The notes below the pieces were generated by a model. The model did no database searches and was not told where the DNA came from. It saw nothing but the letters and a program-made list of their open reading frames with translations. Positions 48,555-60,112 of a DNA stretch of 64,000 nt are shown piece by piece; the stretch's first letter is position 1; the number at the start of each line of letters is the position of its first letter. Source of the DNA: Lithacetigena sp037446255 [NCBI: Coprothermobacterota bacterium] (GTDB lineage: Bacteria; Coprothermobacterota; HKB111); assembly GCA_037446255.1 (NCBI GenBank), contig JBBIIY010000003.1:1-64000 (forward strand). Direction: 5' to 3'. Position numbers and translations under genes: made by a program.

Positions 48555-49646
48555 ATGATAGTTGATAGAGAAAATTTTGACTTAAAGTTAGACCAACTGG
48601 TTAGACAAGCCAGAGAGAAAATGAATATATTAACTTATAATGAAATAATGGTTATTTTTGATGATGTGGAATTAGACGCAGATGACTACGAATCAATATA
48701 TGAAATGCTGATCGAGGCTGGAATCAAGATAGAAGAAGACCTGGTTGATTTTGAATCAGACCTTCTGGAGACCGAAGAACCCCAGAAGAAAGATTTCATA
48801 TCTTTTGAAACCCAGGAACGATCTGACCCCGTAAAGATGTACTTGGGGGAAATAGGAATTAAAAGCTTACTAACCGGTGACGAAGAGAAAGAGTTAGCTG
48901 CAAGGATTACCGAGGGAGACGATGAGGCTAAGAAATATCTGGTAGAAGCAAATCTACGCTTGGTGGTGAGTATTGCCAAGAGATATGTAGGTAGAGGGTT
49001 ATTATTTTTAGACCTGATAGAAGAAGGAAACTTAGGTTTAATAAAGGCAGCTACCAAGTTTGATTACCGTAGGGGTTATAAGTTCAGTACTTATGCTACC
49101 TGGTGGATAAGACAGGCAATTACCAGGGCGCTCGCAGACCAGTCAAGAACTATCAGGATACCAGTCCATATGGTAGAAACTATTAATAAGTATCTCAAAA
49201 TATCACAACATCTCCTTCAGGAAAAAGGGAGAAACCCTGAACTGGAAGAGATAGCTACCGCTATGCAGTTGCCTCCGAATAAAGTTGAAGGAATAACCAA
49301 AGTTGCCCAGGAACCAATTTCCATGGAAACCTCCATAGGTGGCGAAGAAGACAGTCGTTTGGGCGATTTCATTGAAGATCCCACCATACCTTCTCCAGAA
49401 TATGAGTCTTACCGTCGTTCTCTCCGTGAAGGTCTGGAAGAAATATTAAAAACACTTAGTGATAGAGAAAGAGAAGTATTAGAATATCGCTTTGGCTTAA
49501 ATGATAATCGTCAGAGAACCTTGGAAGAAGTTGGACAACATTTTGGGGTTACCCGTGAAAGAATACGCCAGATTGAAACCAAAGCCTTAAGGAAACTCAG
49601 GCAAAAAACCAGAAAAATGCGACTTGAGGATTTACTAGAGGAGTAA
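48555..49646 (+). CDS. rpoD: RNA polymerase primary sigma factor
   Basis: The vegetative sigma-70 factor, 363 residues. It has an N-terminal region 1.1-like part, then region 1.2 ([12 protein letters not shown]), region 2 with the -10 recognition helices ([20 protein letters not shown]), region 3, and region 4 with the -35 helix-turn-helix ([20 protein letters not shown]). It matches SigA of Gram-positive type in length, without the E. coli insert. It meets the UbiA gene tail to tail eight bases later. Confidence 0.97.
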   Translation: MIVDRENFDLKLDQLVRQAREKMNILTYNEIMVIFDDVELDADDYESIYEMLIEAGIKIEEDLVDFESDLLETEEPQKKDFISFETQERSDPVKMYLGEIGIKSLLTGDEEKELAARITEGDDEAKKYLVEANLRLVVSIAKRYVGRGLLFLDLIEEGNLGLIKAATKFDYRRGYKFSTYATWWIRQAITRALADQSRTIRIPVHMVETINKYLKISQHLLQEKGRNPELEEIATAMQLPPNKVEGITKVAQEPISMETSIGGEEDSRLGDFIEDPTIPSPEYESYRRSLREGLEEILKTLSDREREVLEYRFGLNDNRQRTLEEVGQHFGVTRERIRQIETKALRKLRQKTRKMRLEDLLEE

Positions 49647-49654
49647 ATCTTCTT

Positions 49655-50524
49655 TTAGAATTTTATATAATAAGCGCTGAACATAATAATAATCCAGATT
49701 AAAACTGAGAATAATAGAGGTAAATCTCTAAATAACTCCTCTTCTGGTTCTTCCCCCCCATTATTCCTGTCTACCAGGTAAAGATATCTGAAAATACCAA
49801 ATAATACCGGTAGTAAACTTAGTTGTAGTATATTTCTGCTTAATACCGGGTTATTGGAGGATAAAAAAGCATAGATTGAATAAGCAGTAATTGTTAAGGT
49901 GGTAGAAACTATCAACATATTGTTAAGCATGCTCTCAGAATAAAAGTTTAAAGATTTTCTCCTATTTTCTAGTGGGATGTTTTTTATTTCCCCAATTCTT
50001 TTGGAAACTACCAGAAAAAGTGATAAGGAGAAAGTGACCAATAACAACCAGGGAGAGGGTTCAACATTTATTAAAATGCCTCCCCCAATAATTCTTAGCA
50101 AGTATCCAGAGGAAACAATAATTATGTCTAACAGAACATAATTTTTCAACCAGGTGTGATACCCTAACATAATCACTAAATAAATTAAGGCTATAAAGAA
50201 AAAAGGTAAATTTAGGTTATAAGCCCAGATTAAGCCAGTTAACTTCATCAAAATAGCTATCATAATTGCTGTACTGGTCTTTAAAGAACCCTTAGCAATA
50301 GGTCTTTTATTTTTTAAAGGATGTTTTGAGTCTATGTTTTTATCAAATATATCGTTTATCAAGTATCCGCCACTAACAACAAGGGTAAAAATAAGAAAAC
50401 CCTGAAAGGTATTTTTTAATAAAAGGTCGGTGAAAACTTGTCCTGAAAAGAAAAGAGGAGCAAAAATCAAAAGATTTTTTACCCATTGTTTAGGTCTCAG
50501 GGATATAATTATATTTAATATCAT
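49655..50524 (-). CDS. UbiA prenyltransferase, decaprenyl-phosphate phosphoribosyltransferase-like
   Basis: A 289-residue membrane protein with about eight or nine hydrophobic segments. Residues 9-27 (LRPKQWVKNLLIFAPLFFS) and the metal motif Asn57-Asp58-x2-Asp61-x3-Asp65 (NDIFDKNID) match the decaprenyl-phosphate phosphoribosyltransferase group of the UbiA family. The mycobacterial enzyme supplies arabinose for cell-wall polymers. I chose ATG at 50524; upstream GTG/TTG codons (up to 50560) are open but have no better ribosome site. Confidence 0.82.
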   Translation of the reverse strand: MILNIIISLRPKQWVKNLLIFAPLFFSGQVFTDLLLKNTFQGFLIFTLVVSGGYLINDIFDKNIDSKHPLKNKRPIAKGSLKTSTAIMIAILMKLTGLIWAYNLNLPFFFIALIYLVIMLGYHTWLKNYVLLDIIIVSSGYLLRIIGGGILINVEPSPWLLLVTFSLSLFLVVSKRIGEIKNIPLENRRKSLNFYSESMLNNMLIVSTTLTITAYSIYAFLSSNNPVLSRNILQLSLLPVLFGIFRYLYLVDRNNGGEEPEEELFRDLPLLFSVLIWIIIMFSAYYIKF

Positions 50525-50614
50525 CTTTTTATATTTTTTTAAAGTATAGACACGCACCAATATTTTACCATTATCAGTAACCTCTTTTTTATAAAAGTTA
50601 ATGTGAAAAAATTG

Positions 50615-50623
50615 TGATATAAT
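50615..50623 (+). promoter_or_regulatory. Extended -10 promoter of the S1 operon
   Basis: TGATATAAT, a consensus extended -10 box, lies about 58 bases before the S1 start at 50681. No good -35 box is seen. The divergent UbiA gene starts 90 bases to the left, so regulatory sequence may be shared. Confidence 0.5.
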
Positions 50624-50680
50624 TCTATGTTATAGACCTTGTTTCATTTTATAAAAAGAGGAATTTTTGGAGGTACAGCG

Positions 50681-52360
50681 ATGTTTAATAAAGATGAGAG
50701 CGACCTGAAGTCAAAAGACCTGGAAATGATTTCGCCAAGACGAGGGGAAGTCAGATCTGGAAAGGTCGTAAAGATTGATGTAGACGGAATTTGGGTTGAT
50801 ATTGGATATAAAACTGAGGGTTATGTTTCCCGTACCGAGTTATCTGAAGAAACCCTCAAAATAATGTCTTCTGGTGCTTTGTTGGGACAGGAAGTTTTGT
50901 TTCAGATTTTAAAAATTATCGGAGAAGAATCAATTCTGCTTTCTGAAAAAAGAGCTCTGATGCAAAAAACCTGGAATACTGTTAAGCAAGCACATGAAAA
51001 GCAGGAAATATTAAAATATTTTGTAGTTGAAGAAATTAAAGGCGGTCTTCTGGTTGATATAGGGGGGGGATTGAAAGGTTTTGTACCAGCTTCTCATATA
51101 GGATTAAAATTCACAAAAGACCGTTCTAAATATATAGGTAAGAAGATTAAAGCAAGAGTGCTTCAATATGATCCCAGTAAGAAAAGTGTTATTTTATCTC
51201 AGAAAGTTGTTCTTGAAGAAGAAGAAAATAGAAGAAAAGAAAAACTCTTTAATAGTCTAAAAATAGGTGATATTAAATGGATAAAAATAACCCGCATAGA
51301 TGATGAAGGAATAAAAATATCTTATGGTGGTATTAACGGAATAATACCCATAGATGAACTTTCTTGGAGAAAAATCAAGCTTCCAGTTAAATTTTTAAAA
51401 GAAGGAGATGTCATTCGGGCATATGTTTTAGAAGTTGATGGTGAAAAACAAACAATTAAATTTTCTCTTAAACTAGCTCAAACAAACCCCTGGGAACAAT
51501 TTAATAAAATACATCCTGTAGACTCCATCGTTGAGGGAAAAGTTGTTCGGGTTGATGGATATGGAGTATTTATAAGAATAGGGTGGATAGTAGGCTTAGT
51601 ACCATTTACTGAATTAAGTTGGGGAAGAAATGTCAAACCTCAAGATTTATATAAAGAAGGCGACCATGTTAAAGCCAGAGTAACTCTGGTGGATATTGAA
51701 AAACAAAGAGTTAACTTGAGCATCAAGAAGGTAAAAACAGACCCCTGGGATAACATAGAAGCCAGATTTAATATCGGTGACTTAGTAGAAGGTCAGATTA
51801 CCAAGGTTTATGATTTTGGTGGTTTTTTACAGGTTGAAGATGGCATTGAAGGTTTGATTCCCTTTTCAGAAATTACTTTTAAAAGAATTAAAAACCCAAG
51901 GGATATTCTAAATGAAGGTGATCATGTAAAAGCTCGCATAATTAATGTTAAAAGAGACGAAAGAAAACTTACACTCAGTCTGAAAAGCTTGGAAGAAGAC
52001 CCCTGGAATAATATTGAACAGAAGTATCCTTTTAACTCCTATGCCAGAGGAACTGTGGTAAAAATTGCTTCTTTTGGAGTATTTGTTGAGTTAGAAGCAG
52101 GTGTTGAAGGATTAATACCTCTTTCCCATTTAACTACCAAGAACATAGTTGATCCTAAAGAAGTAATTAATGAAGGACAGGAAGTTGTGGCCAAGGTTAT
52201 TTATGTCAGTAAGGAAAGAAGAAGGGTAACCCTGTCTTTAAGTCTCATACGCATTGATAATGAGTATGATGAGATAAAAAAATACCTGGAAAGTCAGAAG
52301 CTTGAGGAATTTACCCTGAGAGAGATAATGCAAGACCTATCCTCAAGGTTAATGAGTTAG
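50681..52360 (+). CDS. rpsA: 30S ribosomal protein S1-like, six S1 domains
   Basis: An RNA-binding protein of 559 residues with six S1 (OB-fold) repeats, each showing a G-x-V/I core: RSGKVVKIDVDG, VEEIKGGLLVDIGGG, IKWIKITRIDDEG, VEGKVVRVDGYG, VEGQITKVYDFG and ARGTVVKIASFG. It probably aids mRNA binding to the 30S subunit. The ATG at 50681 has GGAGG seven bases upstream. An earlier TTG at 50639 is rejected as it lacks a site. Confidence 0.92.
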   Translation: MFNKDESDLKSKDLEMISPRRGEVRSGKVVKIDVDGIWVDIGYKTEGYVSRTELSEETLKIMSSGALLGQEVLFQILKIIGEESILLSEKRALMQKTWNTVKQAHEKQEILKYFVVEEIKGGLLVDIGGGLKGFVPASHIGLKFTKDRSKYIGKKIKARVLQYDPSKKSVILSQKVVLEEEENRRKEKLFNSLKIGDIKWIKITRIDDEGIKISYGGINGIIPIDELSWRKIKLPVKFLKEGDVIRAYVLEVDGEKQTIKFSLKLAQTNPWEQFNKIHPVDSIVEGKVVRVDGYGVFIRIGWIVGLVPFTELSWGRNVKPQDLYKEGDHVKARVTLVDIEKQRVNLSIKKVKTDPWDNIEARFNIGDLVEGQITKVYDFGGFLQVEDGIEGLIPFSEITFKRIKNPRDILNEGDHVKARIINVKRDERKLTLSLKSLEEDPWNNIEQKYPFNSYARGTVVKIASFGVFVELEAGVEGLIPLSHLTTKNIVDPKEVINEGQEVVAKVIYVSKERRRVTLSLSLIRIDNEYDEIKKYLESQKLEEFTLREIMQDLSSRLMS

Positions 52361-52361
52361 A

Positions 52362-53543
52362 ATGGTGGAAAACGAACTAAAAGAATATATTGATAAAATC
52401 TATCCTCATTTAGTTGAGTACAGAAGATATTTTCATACCTACCCCGAGTTAGGCACTTTAGAATTTGAAACTTCTAAGTTCATCCAAAAAAAACTCACAG
52501 ACTGGTCCATACCTTTTACAAAAGTTTTTAATACAGGTATAGTAGCCACTATTGAGGGGATAAAAGATTCTAGCGAAAAACCCAAAGTGATTGGGATTAG
52601 AGCAGATATGGATGCTTTACCCATTGAAGAAGAAAACGAAGTCACTTATCGGTCAAAGCATCCTGGTCTGATGCATGCCTGTGGACATGATGGTCACATG
52701 GCAATACTTTTAGGATTGGCTCAGCTGATTACCGAAAGAGGAAGAAATTTTGCCGGGAAAGTAGTTCTCATCTTCCAACCTAACGAAGAAGATCTTGGTG
52801 GTGCTAAACCTATGATTGAGGAATATGATTTTTCAGATGTTGATTTATTTTTCGGATTCCATCTGGATAACCAATATTCCACAGGAATTATTGGCATTAA
52901 GAAGGGCTATATTTCTGGTAATGTCGACGACCTGGAATTAACTATTATCGGTAAAGGTGGTCACGCAGCTTATCCTCATTTATCTATTGACCCTGTAGTA
53001 ACCGCTGCTTCTCTTATTCAAAATCTTCAAGCTGTTGTTTCCAGGCACACAGATCCCTTTGAGCCTGTTGCCTTAACTTTTGGAAAAATATCTGGTGGTA
53101 GCAAGCATAATATAATTCCTCCCGAAGTTAAGCTCCTGGGAACACTGAGAACAATGAGTGACAGGGTCAGAACAAATTCTCTGGAAAAAATAAGAGATAT
53201 TTGCCAGGGTATATCCCTGGCCAGTGGAGCACATATTAATATAAAGCATACTCCAGGATATCCCTCAATTTATAATAACCCTCAATTATCCAGCGAAGTT
53301 TTTGACCACTTAACAGATATTTTCGGAAAGGAAAAAGTTGTAGAAGCTGACCTTGGATTAGGTGGAGAGGATTTTGCTTATTTCTGTAGGGTTTCACCAG
53401 CCTTATATTACCGTATTGGAAGTGGTTTTGCTGATCAAGAGAGAGTTTTTCCCCATCACCACCCCCGATTTGATATAGATGAAGAATCCCTTCGCATTGG
53501 TCTTTATTCTATATCCAGTATACTTTTTAATTATTTCAAGTAA
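52362..53543 (+). CDS. M20 family amidohydrolase
   Basis: A 393-residue di-metal amidohydrolase of the IAA-amino-acid/hippurate type. The metal motif HACGHDGHMA (Cys107, His109) and acidic pair Glu142-Glu143 (PNEEDLGGA) are present, with a dimerisation domain (about 190-300). It may release acyl or amino groups from N-acylated amino acids; the substrate is unknown. It starts one base after the S1 stop. Confidence 0.87.
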   Translation: MVENELKEYIDKIYPHLVEYRRYFHTYPELGTLEFETSKFIQKKLTDWSIPFTKVFNTGIVATIEGIKDSSEKPKVIGIRADMDALPIEEENEVTYRSKHPGLMHACGHDGHMAILLGLAQLITERGRNFAGKVVLIFQPNEEDLGGAKPMIEEYDFSDVDLFFGFHLDNQYSTGIIGIKKGYISGNVDDLELTIIGKGGHAAYPHLSIDPVVTAASLIQNLQAVVSRHTDPFEPVALTFGKISGGSKHNIIPPEVKLLGTLRTMSDRVRTNSLEKIRDICQGISLASGAHINIKHTPGYPSIYNNPQLSSEVFDHLTDIFGKEKVVEADLGLGGEDFAYFCRVSPALYYRIGSGFADQERVFPHHHPRFDIDEESLRIGLYSISSILFNYFK

Positions 53544-53548
53544 TAAAA

Positions 53549-55513
53549 ATGTTCAAACTCCATACACATTTTAGTCCTCAGGGTGACCAACCTGAAGCAA
53601 TAGATGAATTAATAAATGGTATCTACTCAAATACTAATCCTCAAACTCTACTGGGAGTTACGGGTTCAGGTAAAACTTATACAATTGCCAGGGTAATTTC
53701 ATCGATCAATCTACCAGTATTGGTATTGTCACATAACAAAACTTTAGCTGCCCAGTTATACGGGGAATTTAAAGATTTTTTTCCTGAAAACCGCGTTGAG
53801 TTTTTTATAAGCTATTATGATTATTACCAACCAGAAGCTTATATTCCTCAAACCGATACCTACATTGAAAAGGATGCAAGTATTAATGAGGATATTGATA
53901 GATTACGGCATTCTACATTGCAAAGTATAACCGAGAGAAGTGATGTGATAGTAGTTGCTTCAGTTTCTGCTATCTATGGATTAGATGTTCCTGAAGCTTA
54001 TCGTGACCAAGCAATTGTGTTAAGAGAAAAAGAAATATTTCCTATACAAGATTTACAGAGGAAACTGCTTACCCTGGGATATCAAAGAAACGATCTGGAT
54101 CTTTCAAGGGGCAGTTACAGGAGAAAAGGAGAAATATTTGAGATATTTACATCTTCTTCTGAGACTCCTCTCAGGCTAACTTTTCTTGATGATGAAATAG
54201 AAAAGATTCAAGAGATAGATTACCTAACAGGTAAACCTCTCAGAAGATACATGAGTTATGTAGTTTATCCTGCCAAATATTTTGTTGCTGAAAAAAGTAG
54301 AATTGAAAAAGCTATTTCATCAATTAAGACCGAGCTTGAGGAGCATTATCGTTTTTTACTTGATAATGGAAAATTGTTAGAGGCTCAAAGAATAAGACAA
54401 AGGACCGAGTATGATATGGAAATGATGCTGCAGACAGGTTATTGTCAGGGTGTAGAAAACTATTCTCGGCACCTGAGTAGTAGGAAACCAGGAGAGAAAC
54501 CTTATACTCTTTTAGATTATTTTCCGAAAGACTTTCTTTTAGTAATTGATGAATCTCATCAGTCTATTCCCCAGTTAAGAGCAATGTATGAGGGTGATAA
54601 ATCCAGAAAGGAAACACTGGTTAATTTTGGTTTCAGATTACCCTCGGCTCTGGATAATAGGCCCCTTAAGTTTGAAGAACTTACCGCATATATGAAAAAA
54701 GTAATCTTCGTTTCAGCAACTCCCGGACCTTATGAAATTGCTAATTCTCAAAAAATAGTAGAGCAAATTATCAGACCTACAGGATTAACCGATCCCTTAG
54801 TTATTATAAGGCCCGTGGAAGGTCAGGTGGACGACCTCCTGGGTGAAATTCACGATTGTACTAAAAGAAATGAAAGAGCTTTAGTCCTGGTATTAACAAA
54901 AAAGTTAGCCGAAAACTTAGCTGAATACCTTGCTGAACTGAGCATCAAAGCTCGCTATTTACACAGCGATATCCGAACAATAGAAAGGGTGGACATCTTA
55001 AAATCATTAAGAGAAGGTGAAATAGATGTGTTGGTAGGTATTAATTTACTCAGAGAAGGTCTTGACCTGCCAGAAGTATCTCTGGTAGCTATTCTGGATG
55101 CAGATAAGGAAGGATTTCTAAGGTCTGAAAGGTCGCTAATACAGATTATGGGTAGAGCATCAAGAAATATAAATGGAAGGGTAGTTATTTATGCTGATAA
55201 ACTAACTGGTTCCTTACAAAGAGCTATTTTTGAAACTAATAGACGGAGACAAATTCAAGAAAAATACAACCAGGAAAACGAAATTTCCCCACAATCAATT
55301 ATTAAGGTAGTAAAGGATGTCCTTGAGGTTATAAGGACACGGAAAGAAGATGACCAAAGTATTTATTCATATAATCCTGAACAACTTGAACTAATTATTA
55401 TGCACCTGGAAGAAGAAATGAAAGTTAAAGCACAGGAATTAGATTTTGAAGAAGCAGCAGAAATCAGGGACAGAATTATTGAAATTAAAAATAAATTAAG
55501 GAGATCAAGGTAA
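53549..55513 (+). CDS. uvrB: Excinuclease ABC subunit B
   Basis: Damage-verifying helicase-like subunit of nucleotide excision repair. It has Walker A GVTGSGKT near residue 36, the beta-hairpin ([20 protein letters not shown]), DEAD-like box DESH, helicase motif VI (QIMGRASRN), and a C-terminal UVR domain ([24 protein letters not shown] region) that binds UvrC. At 654 residues it is full length. uvrA begins two bases after its stop. Confidence 0.97.
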   Translation: MFKLHTHFSPQGDQPEAIDELINGIYSNTNPQTLLGVTGSGKTYTIARVISSINLPVLVLSHNKTLAAQLYGEFKDFFPENRVEFFISYYDYYQPEAYIPQTDTYIEKDASINEDIDRLRHSTLQSITERSDVIVVASVSAIYGLDVPEAYRDQAIVLREKEIFPIQDLQRKLLTLGYQRNDLDLSRGSYRRKGEIFEIFTSSSETPLRLTFLDDEIEKIQEIDYLTGKPLRRYMSYVVYPAKYFVAEKSRIEKAISSIKTELEEHYRFLLDNGKLLEAQRIRQRTEYDMEMMLQTGYCQGVENYSRHLSSRKPGEKPYTLLDYFPKDFLLVIDESHQSIPQLRAMYEGDKSRKETLVNFGFRLPSALDNRPLKFEELTAYMKKVIFVSATPGPYEIANSQKIVEQIIRPTGLTDPLVIIRPVEGQVDDLLGEIHDCTKRNERALVLVLTKKLAENLAEYLAELSIKARYLHSDIRTIERVDILKSLREGEIDVLVGINLLREGLDLPEVSLVAILDADKEGFLRSERSLIQIMGRASRNINGRVVIYADKLTGSLQRAIFETNRRRQIQEKYNQENEISPQSIIKVVKDVLEVIRTRKEDDQSIYSYNPEQLELIIMHLEEEMKVKAQELDFEEAAEIRDRIIEIKNKLRRSR

Positions 55514-55514
55514 A

Positions 55515-58355
55515 TTGCCCATAGATAAGATTGTTGTAAAAGGTGCTCGTGTACACAATCTCAAAAATATCAATGTTTTTATTCCTCGCGATAAATTAAC
55601 AGTTGTATCAGGTGTATCTGGTTCAGGTAAGTCAACCTTAGCTTTTGATACTATACATGCCGAGGGACAGAGAAGATATGTTGAATCGTTATCTGCTTAT
55701 GCCCGGCAATTTCTTGGCTTGATGGATAAGCCAGATGTTGACTTTATTGAAGGTTTATCCCCTACAATAGCAATAGACCAAAAATCAATAAGTAAAAGCC
55801 CGCGATCTACAGTGGGAACTATGACTGAAATCTATGATTATTTAAGACTTCTTTATTCAACTATCGGTAAACCCTATTGTCCCGAAGATGGGACACCTAT
55901 CAGAAGACAGAGTATTGATGAGATGGTACAGGAAATAACCCACAAATTCAAAAATGATAAAGTACTTCTTTATGCACCTGTGGTCAGGGGGAGGAAAGGA
56001 GAATATCGCAAATTACTTGAAAACATGTTGAAACAGGGTTTAACTAAGGCAAGAGTTAACGGAGAATTGATTAATTTGGAAGAAGGAGCACCCTCTTTAG
56101 ACAGATATAAATTTCACCATATTGAAATTTTGGTGGATAGAGTAATTGTAAAAGAGGATGACTTCTCCAGGCTTATTGATTCTCTGGAAATAGCCTTAAA
56201 GCTCGGCGATGGGCTGGTTCTGGTAGAATCTGACTCTGGGGGAAGTGTCTTGATGTCTGAAAAATTCTCCTGCCCAGTTTGTGGGTTTCGTTATAAAGAA
56301 ATTTTACCCCGACTTTTTTCATTTAATTCTCCTTATGGAGCGTGTCCGGATTGCACAGGATTAGGATATAAAATGGAGATAAGTAAAGATTTAATAATTC
56401 CTGATATGGAGTTATCTATTCCGGAAGGTGCTTTTGAACCTCTAGCGTTTAGTAATTACTATACTTCAGTTTTAGGGAATGTAGTCAAGCACTATGGGTT
56501 CAATCCTGAGAAACCTCTTTCCTCTTATCCTCCTAAAGTAATACAGGCGCTTTTGTATGGAACAAACGGAGAAAAAATTCAACTTTCCTATACAGATGAG
56601 TTAGGATTAAAGCACACTTATTTTAATACATTTGAAGGGGCTATTCCTCTTCTTTTAAGAAGATATCGCGGTACAACTTCAGATAATGTAAGAGATGATA
56701 TAAGTAAATATATGCTGGAAACTCCCTGCAAACTTTGTGAAGGTAGAAAACTAAAGAAAGAAGCCTTGTCTATTTATGTTGGTGATTTAAATATATATGA
56801 GATAACCTGTCTTACAGTAGATGGGGCAATCAAATATATCCATAATTTAAGCCTTTCTCCGCGAGATGACTTAATTGCGGGGCAGGTGATAAAAGAAATT
56901 AAAAGTAGACTAAAGTTTTTACAGGATGTTGGCTTGAATTATCTTACATTAAACCGTTTATCTGGCACTCTTTCTGGAGGGGAAGCTCAAAGACTCAGGT
57001 TAGCTACCCAGGTAGGCTCATCGCTGGTGGGTGTTACTTATTTACTTGATGAGCCATCTATAGGACTACATCCCAGAGATAACTACAGATTATTAAAAAC
57101 TCTTTTCAAATTACGAGACACCGGAAATACGGTTGTAGTAGTAGAGCATGACGAAGAAACTATAAAATCCGCTGATTATATAGTTGACCTGGGACCACTC
57201 GCAGGTGTTAGGGGAGGTAATGTTGTTTTTCAAGGCTTAATTGATGAGTTCATCAATAAGAGCAGCTCTCTAACTGCAAAATACTTGAGAGGAGAAGAGA
57301 ATATACCGGTTCCAGAGAAAAGAAATAATGTTTCAGGGTATATTAGTCTTCAAGGAGCCTCCAAACATAACCTGAAGAACATTTCTTTGAAAATTCCCCT
57401 TGGGTTATTGACCGCAATAACCGGGGTTTCCGGTTCCGGTAAATCAACCCTGTTATATGAGGTTATTTATAAAGGGATTCAATATACTTTAGGCAGAAAC
57501 AAGATCAAACCAGAAGGTCTATCCGGTGTATATTTGAATCAAGATGTAGAAAGAGTACTTTTAGTTGATCAGAGCCCTATTGGGCGGACACCCCGGTCTA
57601 ATCCAGCTACCTATATAGGTATCTTTGATTATATAAGGAAATTTTTCTCAGAGTTACCTGATTCAAAAATCAGGGGTTATAAACCGGGAAGATTTAGTTT
57701 TAATGTTAAAGGTGGAAGGTGTGAGGCTTGCCGTGGAGATGGTTTTACAAGAGTTGAGATGCATTTTCTACCAGATGTGCATGTTCCCTGTGATGTTTGC
57801 GGAGGTAAAAGATATAATTCTGAAACTATCGAAGTTAATTATAAAGGGTACTCTATATCAGATGTTTTAAGCTTAACCGTAGATGAAGCAGTCAAACTTT
57901 TTAGTTTTTCCCCACCCATTACCCGAGGTTTGAGTTTTTTACAGGAAATAGGATTAGGGTATCTTCAGCTCGGTCAGCCAGCACCCACTCTCTCAGGTGG
58001 TGAGGCTCAAAGAGTAAAGTTATCAACCGAACTTCAGAAGAGAAGTAATTCCAATACTATATTTTTATTAGATGAACCTACGGTGGGTCTTCATTATCTG
58101 GATGTGGATAATTTGCTTAAAGCTTTACATAGGTTGGTTGATAACGGTAATACAGTAATAATAGTAGAGCATAATCTTGATATTATTAAAAATGCAGATT
58201 ATGTAATTGATCTGGGACCAGAAGGGGGAGAGGAAGGAGGTTTTCTGGTTGCTCAGGGTTCTCCAGAAGACATAATTTTGAACCCAGCGTCTTATACCGG
58301 TATTTATTTAAAAAAAGTTTTATGTCAGAAAAAAGCTGTTTCTACGAATGCTTAA
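55515..58355 (+). CDS. uvrA: Excinuclease ABC subunit A
   Basis: Damage-recognition ATPase. The 946-residue protein has two ABC modules ([12 protein letters not shown] near the start and [12 protein letters not shown] in the second half), two ABC signatures (LSGGEAQR), and zinc-finger cysteine pairs (CPVCGF and CEACRGDG with CDVCGG). The TTG start is supported by the family start [15 protein letters not shown]. The next gene, uvrC, starts 34 bases before its stop. Confidence 0.97.
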   Translation: MPIDKIVVKGARVHNLKNINVFIPRDKLTVVSGVSGSGKSTLAFDTIHAEGQRRYVESLSAYARQFLGLMDKPDVDFIEGLSPTIAIDQKSISKSPRSTVGTMTEIYDYLRLLYSTIGKPYCPEDGTPIRRQSIDEMVQEITHKFKNDKVLLYAPVVRGRKGEYRKLLENMLKQGLTKARVNGELINLEEGAPSLDRYKFHHIEILVDRVIVKEDDFSRLIDSLEIALKLGDGLVLVESDSGGSVLMSEKFSCPVCGFRYKEILPRLFSFNSPYGACPDCTGLGYKMEISKDLIIPDMELSIPEGAFEPLAFSNYYTSVLGNVVKHYGFNPEKPLSSYPPKVIQALLYGTNGEKIQLSYTDELGLKHTYFNTFEGAIPLLLRRYRGTTSDNVRDDISKYMLETPCKLCEGRKLKKEALSIYVGDLNIYEITCLTVDGAIKYIHNLSLSPRDDLIAGQVIKEIKSRLKFLQDVGLNYLTLNRLSGTLSGGEAQRLRLATQVGSSLVGVTYLLDEPSIGLHPRDNYRLLKTLFKLRDTGNTVVVVEHDEETIKSADYIVDLGPLAGVRGGNVVFQGLIDEFINKSSSLTAKYLRGEENIPVPEKRNNVSGYISLQGASKHNLKNISLKIPLGLLTAITGVSGSGKSTLLYEVIYKGIQYTLGRNKIKPEGLSGVYLNQDVERVLLVDQSPIGRTPRSNPATYIGIFDYIRKFFSELPDSKIRGYKPGRFSFNVKGGRCEACRGDGFTRVEMHFLPDVHVPCDVCGGKRYNSETIEVNYKGYSISDVLSLTVDEAVKLFSFSPPITRGLSFLQEIGLGYLQLGQPAPTLSGGEAQRVKLSTELQKRSNSNTIFLLDEPTVGLHYLDVDNLLKALHRLVDNGNTVIIVEHNLDIIKNADYVIDLGPEGGEEGGFLVAQGSPEDIILNPASYTGIYLKKVLCQKKAVSTNA

Positions 58356-60112
58356 ACAATCTTCCTGAAGACCCGGGAGTTTATTTACTCAAGGATATTG
58401 AAGGGGGTGTTGTATATGTGGGGAAAGCTTTATCAATAAAAAATAGGGTATCCGACCATGTCCGGGAGGAAACCAAAAAGTTTTTCAATAGAGTAACCAG
58501 TGTAGATTATATAACTACCAGGAACGAAAAAGAAGCATTAATACTGGAAGACAATTTAATAAAAAAGTATCGTCCCAGGTTTAACATCCGGATGAAAGAT
58601 GATAAACAATACCCCTTAATTTTAATTACTTCTGAAAAATACCCACGAATACAAATAGTTAGAAATAGAAATAGAGAAGGGATATTCTTTGGGCCCTATA
58701 CAGATAGTTTAGCCATAAAAAATATTGTAAAATTTGTTGGAAATACTTTTGGTATTGCTGCCTGCAATAAATCTTTTAAAACTCGAAATCGTCCCTGTTT
58801 AAAATACCATCTAAAATATTGTTTGGCTCCCTGTGGTGAAAATATTTCCTTAGAGGAATACCAGGAAAATGTAAATAATGCTATCAGGTTTATATCAGGT
58901 GATGTAAGTTACCTGTTATCCTCTTATGAAGCACAAATGAGTCTGGAAGCAGAAAAAATGAACTATGAAAAAGCAGTAATATTTAGAGATAAAATTAGAA
59001 GTTTAAAACATCTGCAGGAGAAACAAAAAGTGTTTTTACCTAACGATAGAAGCAGAAGAGATTTTATATGCTTAATCATCACTGAAAGTGAAGCTCATGT
59101 TGAAAGGTTGAGGTTAAGAGAGGGGAGATTAGTAGGTGAAGACCATTTTATTCTGGAGAATGTTAATGATTATATACCAGAAACGATTATTGAATATCTT
59201 ATAGAAAGAGAATATCAACATAATTCTGATTTACCTGAAACCATCATAATTAGCGTTTATCTCAGAGATAAAGTGTATAAATGGGTAAGAAAAAAGGTTA
59301 AAATTAACAAAAATATAATTTTAAAAAAGACTGTTACCGAAGATGAAAATAGCTTAATACAATTAGCCTTTCAAAATAGCGTAAGTCGTATTAAGATTAT
59401 AGAAGAAATAACTAATAAAAATGTAGAAAAATTTAACAATGAAACCCTGGAATTGAGGCAAGTTCTTAAATTACCTGTATTACCAGAAAGAATTGAAGGT
59501 TATGATATTTCACATCACCAGGGAACGAATGTTTATGGTTCTATGGTTGTTTTTTATAAAGGGGTTCCTGAAAAAAAAGAGTATCGGGTATTCAAACTTA
59601 ATTCACCTATTCAGGATGATTATGCCTACCTGGAAGAAGTATTGCATAGAAGATTCAAAAATTATGTAAATAAATACAAATACTTTGCTTTATTACCTGA
59701 TTTAATTTTGATTGATGGAGGTAAAGGACACCTGAACATGGCTTTGAAAGTGCTCAGTAGGTACGGGGTACAGGTACCAACAGTTTCACTGGCTAAAGAG
59801 GATGAAACTTTATTTTCAAATTTACTGGAATACCCCCTGGACCTTCCTGGAAGGTCAGCAGCCTTACAGCTTTTACAAAGAGTAAGGGATGAGGCTCACC
59901 GTTTCAGCCAACGACACCATCGTCAAAAAAAGGTTGAGCTAAAAACTATACTCCTGACAATTAAGGGTGTGGGAAGTGTTAGAGCAAATAGGATATTAAA
60001 CCAACTAAAGAATACTAAAAACATTTATAATCTTAGTTATGAGGAGCTATTGAGTATTAAAGGCATACCTAAAGAAATATTAAGGAGGATTTATGAAGAA
60101 CTCCATAAATAA
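58322..60112 (+). CDS. uvrC: Excinuclease ABC subunit C
   Basis: The nuclease that cuts both sides of a lesion. The 596-residue protein has an N-terminal GIY-YIG domain (PGVYLLKD, VVYVGKA), a central UVR domain (EAEKMNYEKAVIFRDKI), a C-terminal RNase H-like nuclease (EGYDISHHQG, DLILIDGGKGHL) and tandem helix-hairpin-helix motifs (IKGVG and IKGIP). No ribosome site is visible; it overlaps uvrA by 34 bases and ogt by 20. Confidence 0.95.
   Translation: MSEKSCFYECLNNLPEDPGVYLLKDIEGGVVYVGKALSIKNRVSDHVREETKKFFNRVTSVDYITTRNEKEALILEDNLIKKYRPRFNIRMKDDKQYPLILITSEKYPRIQIVRNRNREGIFFGPYTDSLAIKNIVKFVGNTFGIAACNKSFKTRNRPCLKYHLKYCLAPCGENISLEEYQENVNNAIRFISGDVSYLLSSYEAQMSLEAEKMNYEKAVIFRDKIRSLKHLQEKQKVFLPNDRSRRDFICLIITESEAHVERLRLREGRLVGEDHFILENVNDYIPETIIEYLIEREYQHNSDLPETIIISVYLRDKVYKWVRKKVKINKNIILKKTVTEDENSLIQLAFQNSVSRIKIIEEITNKNVEKFNNETLELRQVLKLPVLPERIEGYDISHHQGTNVYGSMVVFYKGVPEKKEYRVFKLNSPIQDDYAYLEEVLHRRFKNYVNKYKYFALLPDLILIDGGKGHLNMALKVLSRYGVQVPTVSLAKEDETLFSNLLEYPLDLPGRSAALQLLQRVRDEAHRFSQRHHRQKKVELKTILLTIKGVGSVRANRILNQLKNTKNIYNLSYEELLSIKGIPKEILRRIYEELHK

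Noticed and set aside
50639-50680. N-terminal extension of the S1 protein from TTG 50639
   Set aside because: GGAGG is seven bases before ATG 50681, and the extension is not like other S1 proteins.
56963-56980. TGGCAC as a sigma-54 promoter
   Set aside because: The matching TTGC element at the right distance is absent, and it lies inside uvrA.
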